64,000 bases of DNA from Nocardiopsis sp. TSRI0078 (GTDB lineage: Bacteria > Actinomycetota > Actinomycetes > Streptosporangiales > Streptosporangiaceae): positions 496,001-560,000 of the forward strand of contig NZ_LWLB01000012.1 of NCBI RefSeq assembly GCF_001905145.1, given 5' to 3'. The translations under genes were made by a program, and so were the position numbers. Under the pieces are notes generated by a model, which saw only the letters and a list, made by a program, of their open reading frames with translations, was not told where the DNA came from and did not search any database. Below, piece by piece: positions 56,111 to 64,000 of the stretch (position 1 is the first letter of the stretch; every line of letters begins with the position of its first letter).

Positions 56111-58006
56111 GTGCCCTCAGAGCGCAAGAAAGACCCCACCGCCAACTCCCCCGACCAGGCCGACGACCGCTTCGACTACGACGTCCTCGTCGTGGGCTCC
56201 GGGTTCGGCGGTTCCGTGAGCGCCCTGCGCCTCACCGAGAAGGGCTACCGCGTCGGCGTCCTGGAGGCGGGACGCCGTTTCACGCCCGAGACCCTGCCGT
56301 CCTCGTCCTGGGACGTGAAGAACTTCCTGTGGGCACCCCGCCTCGGCATGTACGGCATCCAGCGCATCCACCTGCTGCGCGACGTGATGATCCTGGCCGG
56401 CGCCGGTGTGGGCGGGGGCTCCCTCAACTACGCCAACACCCTGTACCACCCGATGGACCCGTTCTTCGAGGACCCGCAGTGGCGGCACATCACCGACTGG
56501 AAGTCGGAGCTGGCGCCGTTCTACGACCAGGCCCGCCGCATGCTCGGCGTGCGCACCAACCCCACCGTCACCCCCTCCGACGTGCACATGCGGGCGATCG
56601 CCGAGGACATGGGCGTGGGGCACACCTTCCGCCTCACCCCGGTGGGCGTGTGCTTCGGCGACGGCCAGGACGGCGAGGGCAACCGGGCCGCTCCGGGCGA
56701 GCCGGTGGGCGACCCCTACTTCGGCGGTGCGGGCCCCGGGCGCAGGGCCTGCCGTGAGTGCGGCGAGTGCATGACCGGGTGCCGCCACGGCGCCAAGAAC
56801 ACCCTCACCGAGAACTACCTGTACTTCGCCGAGCGCGGCGGCGCCGAGGTGCACCCCCTGACCACCGTCGAACGCCTGCGCGAGCTGCCCGGAGGCGGAT
56901 TCGCCGCCGACACCCTCCGGACCGACGCTCCCCGGCGCCGGTCGAAGGCCCGCACGTTCACCGCCCGCCAGGTCGTGGTGGCCGCCGGAACCTACAACAC
57001 CCAGACCCTGCTGCACCGGATGCGCGACTCCGGGGCGCTGCCGCGCCTGTCGGCCAGGCTCGGCACGCTCACCCGCACCAACTCCGAGGCGCTCGTCGGC
57101 GCGATGAGCCGCCAGGTCCCGCCGCCGGAGGACCTGACCCGGGGCGTGGCCATCACGTCCTCGATCCACCCGAACGAGAACACCCACATCGAGCCGGTCC
57201 GCTACGGCAAGGGCTCCAACGCGATGGGACTGCTCACCGCCATACAGGTGCCCGGCGGCGGAAGGATCCCGCGCTGGCTGCGCTTCCTCGGCCTGGCGGC
57301 GCGCCACCCGGCCGTGTTCGCCCGCAGCTTCTCCAACCGACGCTGGTCGGAGCGGACCATCATCGGCCTGGTGATGCAGTCCCTGGACAACTCGCTGACC
57401 ACGTCGGTCCGGCGGGGATTGTTGGGAGGGAGGAAGAAGCTGACCTCCCGGCAGGGCCACGGCGAGCCGAACCCGACGTGGATCCCGGAGGGGCAGGAGG
57501 CGGCCGGCAGGCTGGCCGAGCGCATCGACGGCTTCCCGGGCGGCACGTGGGGGGACGTGTTCAACATCCCGATGACCGCGCACTTCCTGGGCGGCTGCCC
57601 CATCGGCGACAGCCCCGACAGCGGCGTCATCGACCCCTACCACCGGCTGTACGGGCACCCGGGCATCCACGTGGTGGACGGTTCGGCGGTCACCGCGAAC
57701 CTGGGCGTGAACCCGTCGCTGACCATCACCGCCCAGGCCGAGCGCGCGATGTCGATGTGGCCGAACAAGGGCGAGGAGGACCCCAGGCCGGAGCAGGGCT
57801 CCGGGTACCGGCGGGTCAGGCCGGTGTTCCCCGTGTCCCCGGCCGTCCCGGCGGGCGCCTTCGCCGAACTGCGGTTCACCGCGTCGCTGCCGCTGTCGGT
57901 GGCCGACTCCACGGCGCGTTCCGAGGGGGCCGGGGATCAGGTGGCCGGAGGGGCCGAACCCCCCGCGGCGACCACGGCGACAGCAGGAGACGACGCCGGG
58001 GCGTGA
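56111..58006 (+). CDS. GMC-family FAD oxidoreductase, cholesterol-oxidase-like
   Basis: A 631-residue flavoprotein. FAD-binding VVGSGFGGSVSALRLTEKG (~30), ILAGAGVGGGSLNYANTLY (~100), a Cys-rich CRECGECMTGCRHGAKNT (~215) seen in a GMC subgroup, QVVVAAGTYNTQTLLHRM, and C-terminal HFLGGCPIGD plus DGSAVTANLGVNPSLTITAQAERA. GMC enzymes oxidise alcohols; this subgroup includes steroid-oxidising members. A disordered tail of ~60 residues follows. GTG 56111 has GGAGAGAG upstream. Divergent from DUF6230 with a shared dyad; convergent with the MerR gene. Substrate unknown. Confidence 0.85.
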   Translation: MPSERKKDPTANSPDQADDRFDYDVLVVGSGFGGSVSALRLTEKGYRVGVLEAGRRFTPETLPSSSWDVKNFLWAPRLGMYGIQRIHLLRDVMILAGAGVGGGSLNYANTLYHPMDPFFEDPQWRHITDWKSELAPFYDQARRMLGVRTNPTVTPSDVHMRAIAEDMGVGHTFRLTPVGVCFGDGQDGEGNRAAPGEPVGDPYFGGAGPGRRACRECGECMTGCRHGAKNTLTENYLYFAERGGAEVHPLTTVERLRELPGGGFAADTLRTDAPRRRSKARTFTARQVVVAAGTYNTQTLLHRMRDSGALPRLSARLGTLTRTNSEALVGAMSRQVPPPEDLTRGVAITSSIHPNENTHIEPVRYGKGSNAMGLLTAIQVPGGGRIPRWLRFLGLAARHPAVFARSFSNRRWSERTIIGLVMQSLDNSLTTSVRRGLLGGRKKLTSRQGHGEPNPTWIPEGQEAAGRLAERIDGFPGGTWGDVFNIPMTAHFLGGCPIGDSPDSGVIDPYHRLYGHPGIHVVDGSAVTANLGVNPSLTITAQAERAMSMWPNKGEEDPRPEQGSGYRRVRPVFPVSPAVPAGAFAELRFTASLPLSVADSTARSEGAGDQVAGGAEPPAATTATAGDDAGA

Positions 58007-58076
58007 GGGCCTGGCCCGGGCCCGGGCGTCCACAGGGCCGGGGAGGGTCTGGTGGGGCCGGAAGAGCGGTCCTAGG

Positions 58077-58134
58077 CTGGATTCCGGGGGCGCCGCGCCC
58101 GTCACCGGGCGAGGGTGGCGCCCCCGAATCCAGG
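58077..58134. terminator. Bidirectional terminator
   Basis: About 17 pairs: CTGGATTC(C)GGGGGCGCC with GGCGCCCCCGAATCCAG, one bulged base, and a smaller hairpin in the loop. Separates convergent GMC and MerR genes. Confidence 0.85.
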
Positions 58135-58234
58135 GTCCTCCGTCCCCTCCTGCGCCCGCAAGACCCTCCACGCGCCTGTGGACACGCTCCGGGTCCGGTC
58201 CGCCCACGGGCCGCGGAGCCGGCCGGGGACGGTC

Positions 58235-59035
58235 TCAGACCGGTCCGGCCAAGCCCTCGGCCTCGGCCGGTCCGCCCCGCTCCTCGTCCGGGCCCTCCTT
58301 CTCCAGGTACTCCATCGCCAGGGCGAAGTGCTCCCCCATGACGTTGGTGAGGTTCTCCGCCATCGCCTGCGCCAGGACCGCGTCCACGGCCTGCTGCGCG
58401 AGGGGGCGCACGCGGCGGATCAGTTCGGCCATCTCGGCGGTCTCCTCGCTCCTGACCACCGTGCCGGGGGCGTACTCGGCGAGTATGTGGTCGGCGACCA
58501 GGCGGACCATGTGCTCGGCGACGCCGCCCACCTTGTCGCGCAGGTTCTCCGCTATGTCGAGTACCGAGTCCACGCTCATGCCCAGCTTGACCAGCTCCAC
58601 ACCGGCGTGCAGCAGCCGGGGGCTGGGCACCCGGAAGCGCAGCCCGTCGCGTTCGAGCACGCGCAGGTCCAGGGCGCGCTTCACGGTCCGCGGCGTCACC
58701 CCCCTCCCGAAGAGCTCCCTCAGGTCCCCGAGGGTGAGGTAGTCGGCGATCTCGTCGCTCCAGGCGTCCCCTATGGCCGACTCGAAGCCGAGGATGTCGG
58801 ACAGGTCGCCGCCGCGCTCCCAGACCCGGAACATCTCGCCGATGTTGGCGAAGGTGTACCCGCGCCGCAGCAGCTGACCGATGAGCCGCAGACGCGCCAG
58901 GTGCGCCTCGGAGTAGATGCCGACGCGCCCCTCTCTTCGGGGAGGGGCGAGCAGACCCCGGTCCTGGTACACCCGGACGTTGCGCACCGTGGTGTCGGCG
59001 AGCCGGGCGAGTTCGTCAATGCGGTATTCGGCCAT
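58235..59035 (-). CDS. MerR-family transcriptional regulator
   Basis: A 266-residue regulator. N-terminal winged helix: YRIDELARLADTTVRNVRVYQDRGLLAPPRREGRVGIYSEAHLARLRLIGQLLRRGYTFANI. The long C-terminal part has no metal-binding Cys cluster and is helical, as in ligand-sensing MerR proteins. ATG 59035 without a Shine-Dalgarno; TAGGCT a few bases upstream suggests a leaderless mRNA. Divergent from the SDR gene; the dyad at 59103-59121 lies between them, so autoregulation and control of the SDR operon are likely. Confidence 0.88.
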   Translation of the reverse strand: MAEYRIDELARLADTTVRNVRVYQDRGLLAPPRREGRVGIYSEAHLARLRLIGQLLRRGYTFANIGEMFRVWERGGDLSDILGFESAIGDAWSDEIADYLTLGDLRELFGRGVTPRTVKRALDLRVLERDGLRFRVPSPRLLHAGVELVKLGMSVDSVLDIAENLRDKVGGVAEHMVRLVADHILAEYAPGTVVRSEETAEMAELIRRVRPLAQQAVDAVLAQAMAENLTNVMGEHFALAMEYLEKEGPDEERGGPAEAEGLAGPV

Positions 59036-59102
59036 GGGTCAAGCCTAGGGACACCCGCGAACCCTACTCGTCAGTAAATTTCCGGCCACACCCCATTGCA
59101 TT

Positions 59103-59121
59103 GTGACAATGCTCGTTGTAA
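59103..59121. promoter_or_regulatory. MerR-type dyad GTGACAA-N6-TTGTAA, site 2
   Basis: Matches the site at 56011-56029 in all arm positions on the opposite strand. It overlaps a second palindrome, GCATTGT-G-ACAATGC (59098-59112). Lies in the divergent MerR/SDR promoter region. Confidence 0.72.
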
Positions 59122-59151
59122 CGTTCCGGCAATGACTGTGGAGGAGATCAC

Positions 59152-60006
59152 ATGACGACCCCCTTGCCGCGCCACCTGCGCCGGCTGCCCGGCCAGAACG
59201 CCATCGTCACCGGCGCCTCCGGAGCGTTCGGCAGCGCCACCGTGGCCGTCCTCCGTCACCTCGGTGTGAACGTCGTCGGCATCGACCGCAAGCCCGCCCC
59301 CGGCGTCATCGGCTGCGACATCACCGACGACGAACAGGTCCGCCAGGGCGTCGCGGAGGCCGTCGACCAGCTGGACGGCCGCCTGGACCTGCTGATCCAC
59401 TACGCCGGCGTGGGACCGGCCGTGGACATCGGCCTGGCCCCCGACGCGAACGTCCACCAGGCGCTGGAGGTCAACCTGCTGGGCACCTGGCGGGTCACCG
59501 CCGCCGCGATGCCAGCACTGCTCCGGAGCAGGGGCCGCGTCGTCGTCACCGCCTCGCTGCTGTCGAACCTGCAGCTGCCCTTCGCCGGCGCCTACACGGT
59601 GTCCAAACGGGCGCTCACCGCCTACGCCGACTGCCTGCGCGCCGAGTACGGCACCCACGTCGGGGTCACCACCGTCTACCCCGGCTACGTCGACACCCCC
59701 ATCCACGACAGCTCGCGGGCCACGGGCGTCGCGCTCGACGGCCTCGTCCCGGCCGAACGCGAGCGCGACACCGTCATGGCGGTGGTCCGCGCGGCCGGGG
59801 CCAGGCGGGCCCCCCGCGACGTGGCCTCCACCGCGATCGGCACCGCCGGACTGCACCTGTTCCGGCACTTCCCCGGCACCACCGAACAGATCGCGTCGCT
59901 CCAGGTCGGCCTGCTCCTGTCGGACGGCGCCTTCGGCGACGCGGAGATCGCCCGGGGACTCCACACGCGTCACAACGGCCAGCCGGCCCTGACGGACGCG
60001 TCCTGA
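59152..60006 (+). CDS. Short-chain dehydrogenase/reductase
   Basis: A 284-residue classical SDR: cofactor motif TGASGAFGSA (~20), YxxxK as YTVSK (~153) with the preceding Ser in VVTASLLS, and PGYVDTP. The usual NNAG motif reads HYAGVG. An acidic residue after the second strand (GID) favours NAD(H). Oxidises or reduces a hydroxyl/ketone; with the BVMO downstream it may supply or consume the ketone. ATG 59152 with GGAGGAG upstream. The diiron oxygenase gene starts 17 bases after its stop. Confidence 0.88.
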   Translation: MTTPLPRHLRRLPGQNAIVTGASGAFGSATVAVLRHLGVNVVGIDRKPAPGVIGCDITDDEQVRQGVAEAVDQLDGRLDLLIHYAGVGPAVDIGLAPDANVHQALEVNLLGTWRVTAAAMPALLRSRGRVVVTASLLSNLQLPFAGAYTVSKRALTAYADCLRAEYGTHVGVTTVYPGYVDTPIHDSSRATGVALDGLVPAERERDTVMAVVRAAGARRAPRDVASTAIGTAGLHLFRHFPGTTEQIASLQVGLLLSDGAFGDAEIARGLHTRHNGQPALTDAS

Positions 60007-60022
60007 GGAGGAGGAAGAGAAG

Positions 60023-60934
60023 ATGACCGCAGAGATCACCGCCAAACCCAAACTCACCGACCGCGAGGACATCGCCAAGCGGCTGCTCCGCGGCTCGGCG
60101 AAGGCCTCCTTCGACCCGCTCGTCGAGATCGACTGGGACGCCCCCGTCGACAAGGACATGTGGGCGATCCGCCCCGAGCGCGTCTCGCTGTACGGCACCT
60201 ACCTGTGGGAGCGGCTCACCGAGGAGCAGCGCAAGGAGCTCTCCCGGCTGGAGATCGCCAGCGTCGCCACCATCGGCATCTGGTTCGAGACCATCCTCAT
60301 GCAGATGCTGGTCCGCCACGCCTACCACAACGACCCGAGCAGCAACCACGTCCAGTACGCCTACACCGAGATCGCCGACGAGTGCCGCCACACGGTGATG
60401 TTCGCCAAGATGGTGGACAAGCTCGGCTGGAAGACGCACAAGCTCGACCCCGTCGCCTTCCACCTCGGCAACCTCTTCAAGACGATCGCGCACGGCCCGC
60501 TGATCTTCGCCGGGGCGCTGTTCGTCGAGGAGGTCCTCGACCAGCTCCAGCGCGAGGCGGTGCCCGACGAGCAGATCCTGCCCCTGGTGCGCTCGGTCTC
60601 CCGCATCCACGTGGTGGAGGAGGCGCGGCACATGCGCTACGCCCGCGAGGAGTTCCAGCGCGACTGGGCCGGACGCGGACCGCTCAACAAGGCCTACAGC
60701 CGGGTCATGCTCGGCCTGGTCACCTACTACTCGGCCACCCGGCTGATCAACCCCAAGGTGTACGCGCAGGTCGGGCTGGACCCGCGCGAGGCCTACCGGG
60801 TCGCCCGGAGCAACCCCCACTGGATCGGCACCAAGACCTGGGCCGCCCGCAAGGTCGTGAGCACCCTGGAGACCGCCGGCGCCATCTCCGGCCTGGGCCG
60901 CTACTTCTGGAGGAAGGCCGGGCTGCTCGGCTGA
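60023..60934 (+). CDS. AurF-like diiron oxygenase
   Basis: A 303-residue helical protein with the metal-ligand pattern of AurF-type diiron N-oxygenases: EIASVATIGIWFE (~78), EIADECRH (~115), FVEEVLD (~170) and VVEEARHMRYA (~200). AurF oxidises arylamines to nitro compounds; many relatives in actinomycetes have unknown C- or N-oxidation roles. ATG 60023 with GGAGGAGGAAG upstream; cotranscribed with the SDR. The following 282 bases hold the hairpin array before the BVMO gene. Confidence 0.82.
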   Translation: MTAEITAKPKLTDREDIAKRLLRGSAKASFDPLVEIDWDAPVDKDMWAIRPERVSLYGTYLWERLTEEQRKELSRLEIASVATIGIWFETILMQMLVRHAYHNDPSSNHVQYAYTEIADECRHTVMFAKMVDKLGWKTHKLDPVAFHLGNLFKTIAHGPLIFAGALFVEEVLDQLQREAVPDEQILPLVRSVSRIHVVEEARHMRYAREEFQRDWAGRGPLNKAYSRVMLGLVTYYSATRLINPKVYAQVGLDPREAYRVARSNPHWIGTKTWAARKVVSTLETAGAISGLGRYFWRKAGLLG

Positions 60935-61216
60935 GCCCCGCCCCGGCGGGACACGGCACCGCCCCGTGCCCGCTCCGCACCACCTCCCCAGACCCCATCG
61001 CCGGAGGGCGAAACGCGCCACGTCCTCCGGCGGTGGCCCCACCTCCCGGGGGCGAAACGCGCCACGTCCCCGGGAGCCCTCTCCCCGGAAGGCGTACGCG
61101 CCGCGCCTTCCGGGGCGGCAACTCCCCCGGGGGCGCAACGCGCCACGCCCCCGGGGGTCACACTCCCCGACCCGAGCGGCAGTACTCCGGGCCGGTTCGC
61201 ACGAAGGGACCAGAAC
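60935..61216. other. Intergenic region with four-hairpin array before the BVMO gene
   Basis: 282 bases; the hairpin array occupies 60999-61157 and leaves about 60 bases to the GTG start. Translations of this stretch on either strand give only low-complexity Arg/Pro/Gly peptides, so I treat it as non-coding. Confidence 0.7.
60999..61157 (+). repeat. Array of four hairpins with a common loop and different stems
   Basis: Unit 1 (60999-61032): stem CGCCGGAGG/CCTCCGGCG. Unit 2 (61043-61076): CTCCCGGGG/CCCCGGGAG. Unit 3 (61083-61115): CCCCGGAAGG/CCTTCCGGGG. Unit 4 (61124-61157): CCCCCGGGGG with itself. Units 1 and 2 share the 16-base loop GCGAAACGCGCCACGT exactly; units 3 and 4 have shorter related loops (CGTACGCGCCGCG, CGCAACGCGCCACG). 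Stems vary but each stays self-complementary, which suggests the structure matters. Confidence 0.8.
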
Positions 61217-62764
61217 GTGACCGAAGCACCACCCCATTTCCGGGTGGCCATCATCGGGTCCGGCTTCGCCGGGATCGGGATGGCCGTCCGCCTCAAGCAG
61301 GCCGGTCTGAAGGACTTCGTGGTTCTGGAGCGCGCCGACGAGGTCGGCGGCACCTGGCGTGACAACTCCTACCCGGGCGCCGCCTGCGACGTCCCCTCGC
61401 ACCTGTACTCGTTCTCGTTCGCGCTCAACCCGAACTGGAGCCGCAGCTTCTCACCGCAGCCCGAGATCTTCGACTACATGAAGCGGGTCGCCGGGGAGCA
61501 CGGCGTCGACAGGCACGTCCGCTACGGACACGACGTGAGGTCCGCGCACTGGGAGCCGGAGGGCAACCGGTGGCGGATCGAGACCGACCGGGGCACCGTC
61601 ACCGCCCAGTTCCTGGTCAGCGGGGCCGGACCGCTCGCGGACCCCTCCTACCCCGACATCAAGGGTCTGGAGACGTTCGAGGGGACGATGTTCCACTCGG
61701 CGGACTGGGACCACGACCACGACCTGACCGGCCGCAGGATCGCCGTGATCGGCACCGGTGCGTCCGCGATCCAGTTCGTGCCCAGGATCCAGCCCAAGGC
61801 CGGGAAGCTGACGCTGTTCCAGCGGACCGCGCCGTGGGTGATGTTCCGGCACGACCGCGACATCACCAGGCTGGAGCACTGGCTGTACCGGAACATCCCG
61901 TTCGCCCAGCAGATCGCCCGCAAGAGCATCTACTGGGGCCGGGAGAGCTACGTCCTCGGCTTCGCCAAGAACCCGAAGCTGCTCTCGGTCGTGGAGGCCC
62001 TGGGCCGGGCCAACATCAACCGCAGCGTGAAGGACCCCGAACTGCGGGCCAAGCTCACCCCGAACTTCCGGGCGGGCTGCAAGCGCATCCTGATGTCCAA
62101 CGACTACTACCCGGCGCTGGCCCAGCCCAACGCGGACGTGGTCACCGACGGCATCGTGGAGATCCGCCCGAACGCCGTGGTCACCCGCGACGCCTCGGGC
62201 CGGGAGACCGAGCACGAGGTCGACACGATCATCCTCGGCACCGGCTTCCACGTGACCGACCCGCCCGTGGCCCGGCGGATCTTCAACGCCGAGGGCCAGT
62301 CGATGGCCGATCACTGGGGCGAGGACGTGCAGGCCTTCCGCGGCACCACCGTCGCCGGGTTCCCGAACGCGTTCGTGCTGGCCGGGCCGAACACCGGGCT
62401 GGGGCACACCTCGCAGGTGTTCATGATCGAGGCCCAGATCCGGTACACCATGCAGGCGCTCAAGTACCTGTGCAGGAACGGGCTCGACCGCATGGACGTG
62501 CGCCCCCGGGCTCAGGAGGCCTACAACGAGATGCTCGCCAGGTCCATGGAGGGCACCGTGTGGGTGACCGGTGGATGCGACAGCTGGTACCTGAACGAGA
62601 ACGGCCGCAACACCACGCTGTGGCCGACCTTCACGTGGAACTTCGCCCTGCGCACGCGCTGGTTCGACCCCCACAACTACGACCTGCGGGTCGACCGCTC
62701 CCGGGCGCGCGGCTCCCGCCGCTCCGACCGCGTGCCGGCCGTCTCCGGAGGGCGGGCGCGGTGA
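61217..62764 (+). CDS. Flavin-dependent Baeyer-Villiger-type monooxygenase
   Basis: A 515-residue class B flavoprotein monooxygenase: FAD motif IGSGFAGIG (~14), GGTWRDNSYPGAACDVPSHLY, the BVMO fingerprint FEGTMFHSADWDHD (FxGxxxHxxxW-D), NADPH motif IGTGASAIQ (~180), and a C-terminal ATG-like GTGF. It inserts oxygen next to a ketone to form an ester or lactone using NADPH and O2. GTG 61217 with AAGGGAC upstream. The DUF4873 gene overlaps its stop (GTGA), and a hydrolase that could open the ester follows. Substrate unknown. Confidence 0.87.
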   Translation: MTEAPPHFRVAIIGSGFAGIGMAVRLKQAGLKDFVVLERADEVGGTWRDNSYPGAACDVPSHLYSFSFALNPNWSRSFSPQPEIFDYMKRVAGEHGVDRHVRYGHDVRSAHWEPEGNRWRIETDRGTVTAQFLVSGAGPLADPSYPDIKGLETFEGTMFHSADWDHDHDLTGRRIAVIGTGASAIQFVPRIQPKAGKLTLFQRTAPWVMFRHDRDITRLEHWLYRNIPFAQQIARKSIYWGRESYVLGFAKNPKLLSVVEALGRANINRSVKDPELRAKLTPNFRAGCKRILMSNDYYPALAQPNADVVTDGIVEIRPNAVVTRDASGRETEHEVDTIILGTGFHVTDPPVARRIFNAEGQSMADHWGEDVQAFRGTTVAGFPNAFVLAGPNTGLGHTSQVFMIEAQIRYTMQALKYLCRNGLDRMDVRPRAQEAYNEMLARSMEGTVWVTGGCDSWYLNENGRNTTLWPTFTWNFALRTRWFDPHNYDLRVDRSRARGSRRSDRVPAVSGGRAR

Positions 62765-63111
62765 GCGGGTTCGGTGACGACGAGGAGGAGTACAAGGGCA
62801 CGGTGACGGTCGTGCTGACCGGCACTGGCGAGGAGGGGGAGGAGAGGACCGTGGAGGTGCACGCCCACCTGGCGGGCCACTTCTCCCCGCTGACCGGCGA
62901 CTACCGCTGGCGCGGGCGGCTGTCCCCCAGCCCCGAGGTGACCGAGGCCTTCCGCGACGGGACACGGACCGTCGTGGTGCGCACCCCCGACGGCTTCGAG
63001 GGCGCCGGCGTCCTGGACGAACCCAACCTGTGGGGCGGGCACCCGGTCAACGGGGCCGGCAGCCCACCCTTCGCGGTCCCCAGCATCGAGATCGACGAAC
63101 TCGACGGCTGA
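62761..63111 (+). CDS. DUF4873 protein
   Basis: A 116-residue protein matching DUF4873 (YKGTVTVVL, VHAHLAGHFSPLTGDYRWRGRL, EAFRDGTRTVVVRTPDGFEG, DEPNLWGGHPVNGAGSPPF). In other actinobacteria this domain occurs fused to the C-terminus of flavin monooxygenases. Here it is separate but its GTG overlaps the BVMO stop, so the two are made together and may form a complex. Function unknown. Confidence 0.83.
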   Translation: MSGFGDDEEEYKGTVTVVLTGTGEEGEERTVEVHAHLAGHFSPLTGDYRWRGRLSPSPEVTEAFRDGTRTVVVRTPDGFEGAGVLDEPNLWGGHPVNGAGSPPFAVPSIEIDELDG

Positions 63112-63199
63112 GCCGGACCGCGCCCCCGGACACCCCCTCGGGCACGCGCCGACCCGAGGGGGCACCCCCGTCAGCTCCCCCGAGTGAGAGGTATCCCCG

Positions 63200-64000
63200 A
63201 TGGCAACCCGACACCTGGGCCAGGCCCGAGAACTCCAGGTACGCTCCGCCGACGGCACACTGCTGCACGCCGAGGTGCGCGGCCCCGAGGACGGGCCGAC
63301 CGTGGTCCTCGCCCACTGCTGGGCGACGTCGCTGGCCTCGTGGGGGCCGGTGGTGCGCGAACTCGACCCGTCCCTGCGGGTGGTGCTCTACGACCAGCGC
63401 GGCCACGGCCGCACCCAGACGCCGATCACCCGCGCGGGGTACGGCGCGGAGAAGCTGGCCGAGGACCTGTGCGCGGTCCTGGAGGCGACCGTCCCCGAGG
63501 GGCGAAAGGCCGTCGTGGCCGGGCACAGCATGGGCGGGATGACCGTCATGGCGGCCGGTGCGCACCCGGTGTTCCAGGACAGGGCCGCCGCGGTGCTGCT
63601 CACCAACACCGGGTGCACGCAGCTGCCCAAGCGCTCGACCGCGATCCCGCTGCCCGGCCCGCTGGGCACGCTCGGCGCGCAGGTCTTCCTGAAGGCGCCC
63701 CTGCCCCTGGGGCCGCGCAACGCCCTCACCACCGCGGTGCTGAAGTCCATGGTGATGGGGAGGAAGTCCGACCCGCGCATGGTGCGGCTGTGCATGAGGA
63801 TGGTGCACGCGTGCGCCCCCGTGTCGCGGGGCGCGTGGGGCCGGGTGATCAGCGAGCTGGAGGCCGAGGAGACAGCCCGGCAGATCTCGGTGCCCACCGC
63901 CGTGCTGGTGGGGACCGACGACAAGCTGACCCCGCCCTGGCACGCGCACCACATCGCCTCGCTGCTGAAGGACTGCCGCGAGGTGCGGGAGATCCCCGGC
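63200..64000 (+). CDS. Alpha/beta hydrolase (C-terminus outside window)
   Basis: The first ~267 residues of an alpha/beta hydrolase: VVLAHCWATS (oxyanion HG-like), YDQRGHGRT, nucleophile elbow GHSMGG (~113), and VGTDDKLTPP carrying the acidic residue; the His is expected beyond the edge. ATG 63200 with GAGAGG upstream; 88 bases after DUF4873, same direction. A hydrolase behind a BVMO suits cleavage of the ester formed. Confidence 0.85.
   Translation, partial: MATRHLGQARELQVRSADGTLLHAEVRGPEDGPTVVLAHCWATSLASWGPVVRELDPSLRVVLYDQRGHGRTQTPITRAGYGAEKLAEDLCAVLEATVPEGRKAVVAGHSMGGMTVMAAGAHPVFQDRAAAVLLTNTGCTQLPKRSTAIPLPGPLGTLGAQVFLKAPLPLGPRNALTTAVLKSMVMGRKSDPRMVRLCMRMVHACAPVSRGAWGRVISELEAEETARQISVPTAVLVGTDDKLTPPWHAHHIASLLKDCREVREIPG

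Noticed and set aside
58021..58200. Third copy of the 24-base repeat near AGACCCTCC at 58150
   Set aside because: Similarity breaks down after the first nine bases and the spacing differs; not convincing.
60999..61157. CRISPR-like array
   Set aside because: Units are hairpins with conserved loops and variable stems, not identical repeats with unique spacers; no cas genes nearby.
53709..64000. Mycofactocin-type system
   Set aside because: GMC oxidase and SDR are present, but there is no radical-SAM maturase, precursor peptide or other mft-like gene in the window.

Overview
The window is very GC-rich, densely packed bacterial DNA with actinomycete gene content: modular type I PKS, a conservon operon, a SARP regulator, a DUF6230/DUF6114 pair, and many GTG starts and leaderless-looking promoters. 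A Nocardiopsis-like actinomycete is my best guess, from gene content only; no rRNA or other phylogenetic marker is present.

Layout. (1) 1-1391: start of an hrpA-type DEAH helicase, cut by the window edge. (2) 19551 down to 1812, minus strand: three overlapping or closely spaced type I PKS genes in biosynthetic order: KSQ-AT-ACP loading module plus KS-DH-ER-KR-ACP (no AT), then KS-AT-ACP, then KS-AT-DH-KR-ACP-TE. (3) 25514 down to 19961: a conservon (histidine-kinase-like protein, roadblock protein, DUF742 protein, small GTPase) ending in a styrene-monooxygenase-type flavoprotein. (4) 27199-25955: crotonyl-CoA carboxylase/reductase, which could make ethylmalonyl-CoA for the last PKS module. 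(5) 33724-27590: an oligopeptide-type ABC importer operon with a strong palindromic operator at its promoter, divergent from a secreted peptidase (34050-35654). (6) 35725-43856: septum-formation-type lipoprotein, two tRNA-Lys(CTT) genes, a small membrane protein, a SARP regulator, an RpiR-type regulator with murQ, and a DUF885 metallopeptidase-like gene. (7) 44008-50991: two DUF218/SanA-like paralogues around a 3-kb insertion island (46552-49550) holding a decayed IS5-family copy, an Mrr-like nuclease gene, an IS30 remnant and an apparently complete IS5-family element; then a DUF1707 gene. (8) 51808-53634: UvrD/Rep-type helicase. (9) 53709-64000: DUF6114 and DUF6230 genes, GMC oxidoreductase, MerR regulator, SDR, AurF-like diiron oxygenase, Baeyer-Villiger-type monooxygenase, DUF4873 protein and an alpha/beta hydrolase (cut by the window end).

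How they work together. Regions 2 to 4 look like a small reduced-polyketide pathway with its own extender-unit enzyme and a signalling operon ending in an oxygenase. Region 9 looks like an oxidative pathway under one MerR regulator: the same dyad, TTACAA-N6-TTGTCAC, lies in both divergent promoter regions (56011-56029 and 59103-59121), tying the GMC/DUF6230/DUF6114 side to the MerR/SDR/diiron/BVMO side. Between the diiron oxygenase and BVMO genes are four consecutive hairpins with a shared loop and different, internally complementary stems. The most unusual features are this hairpin array, the AT-less PKS module, the shared MerR dyad, and an IS whose transposase stop codon is supplied by its CTAG target site.
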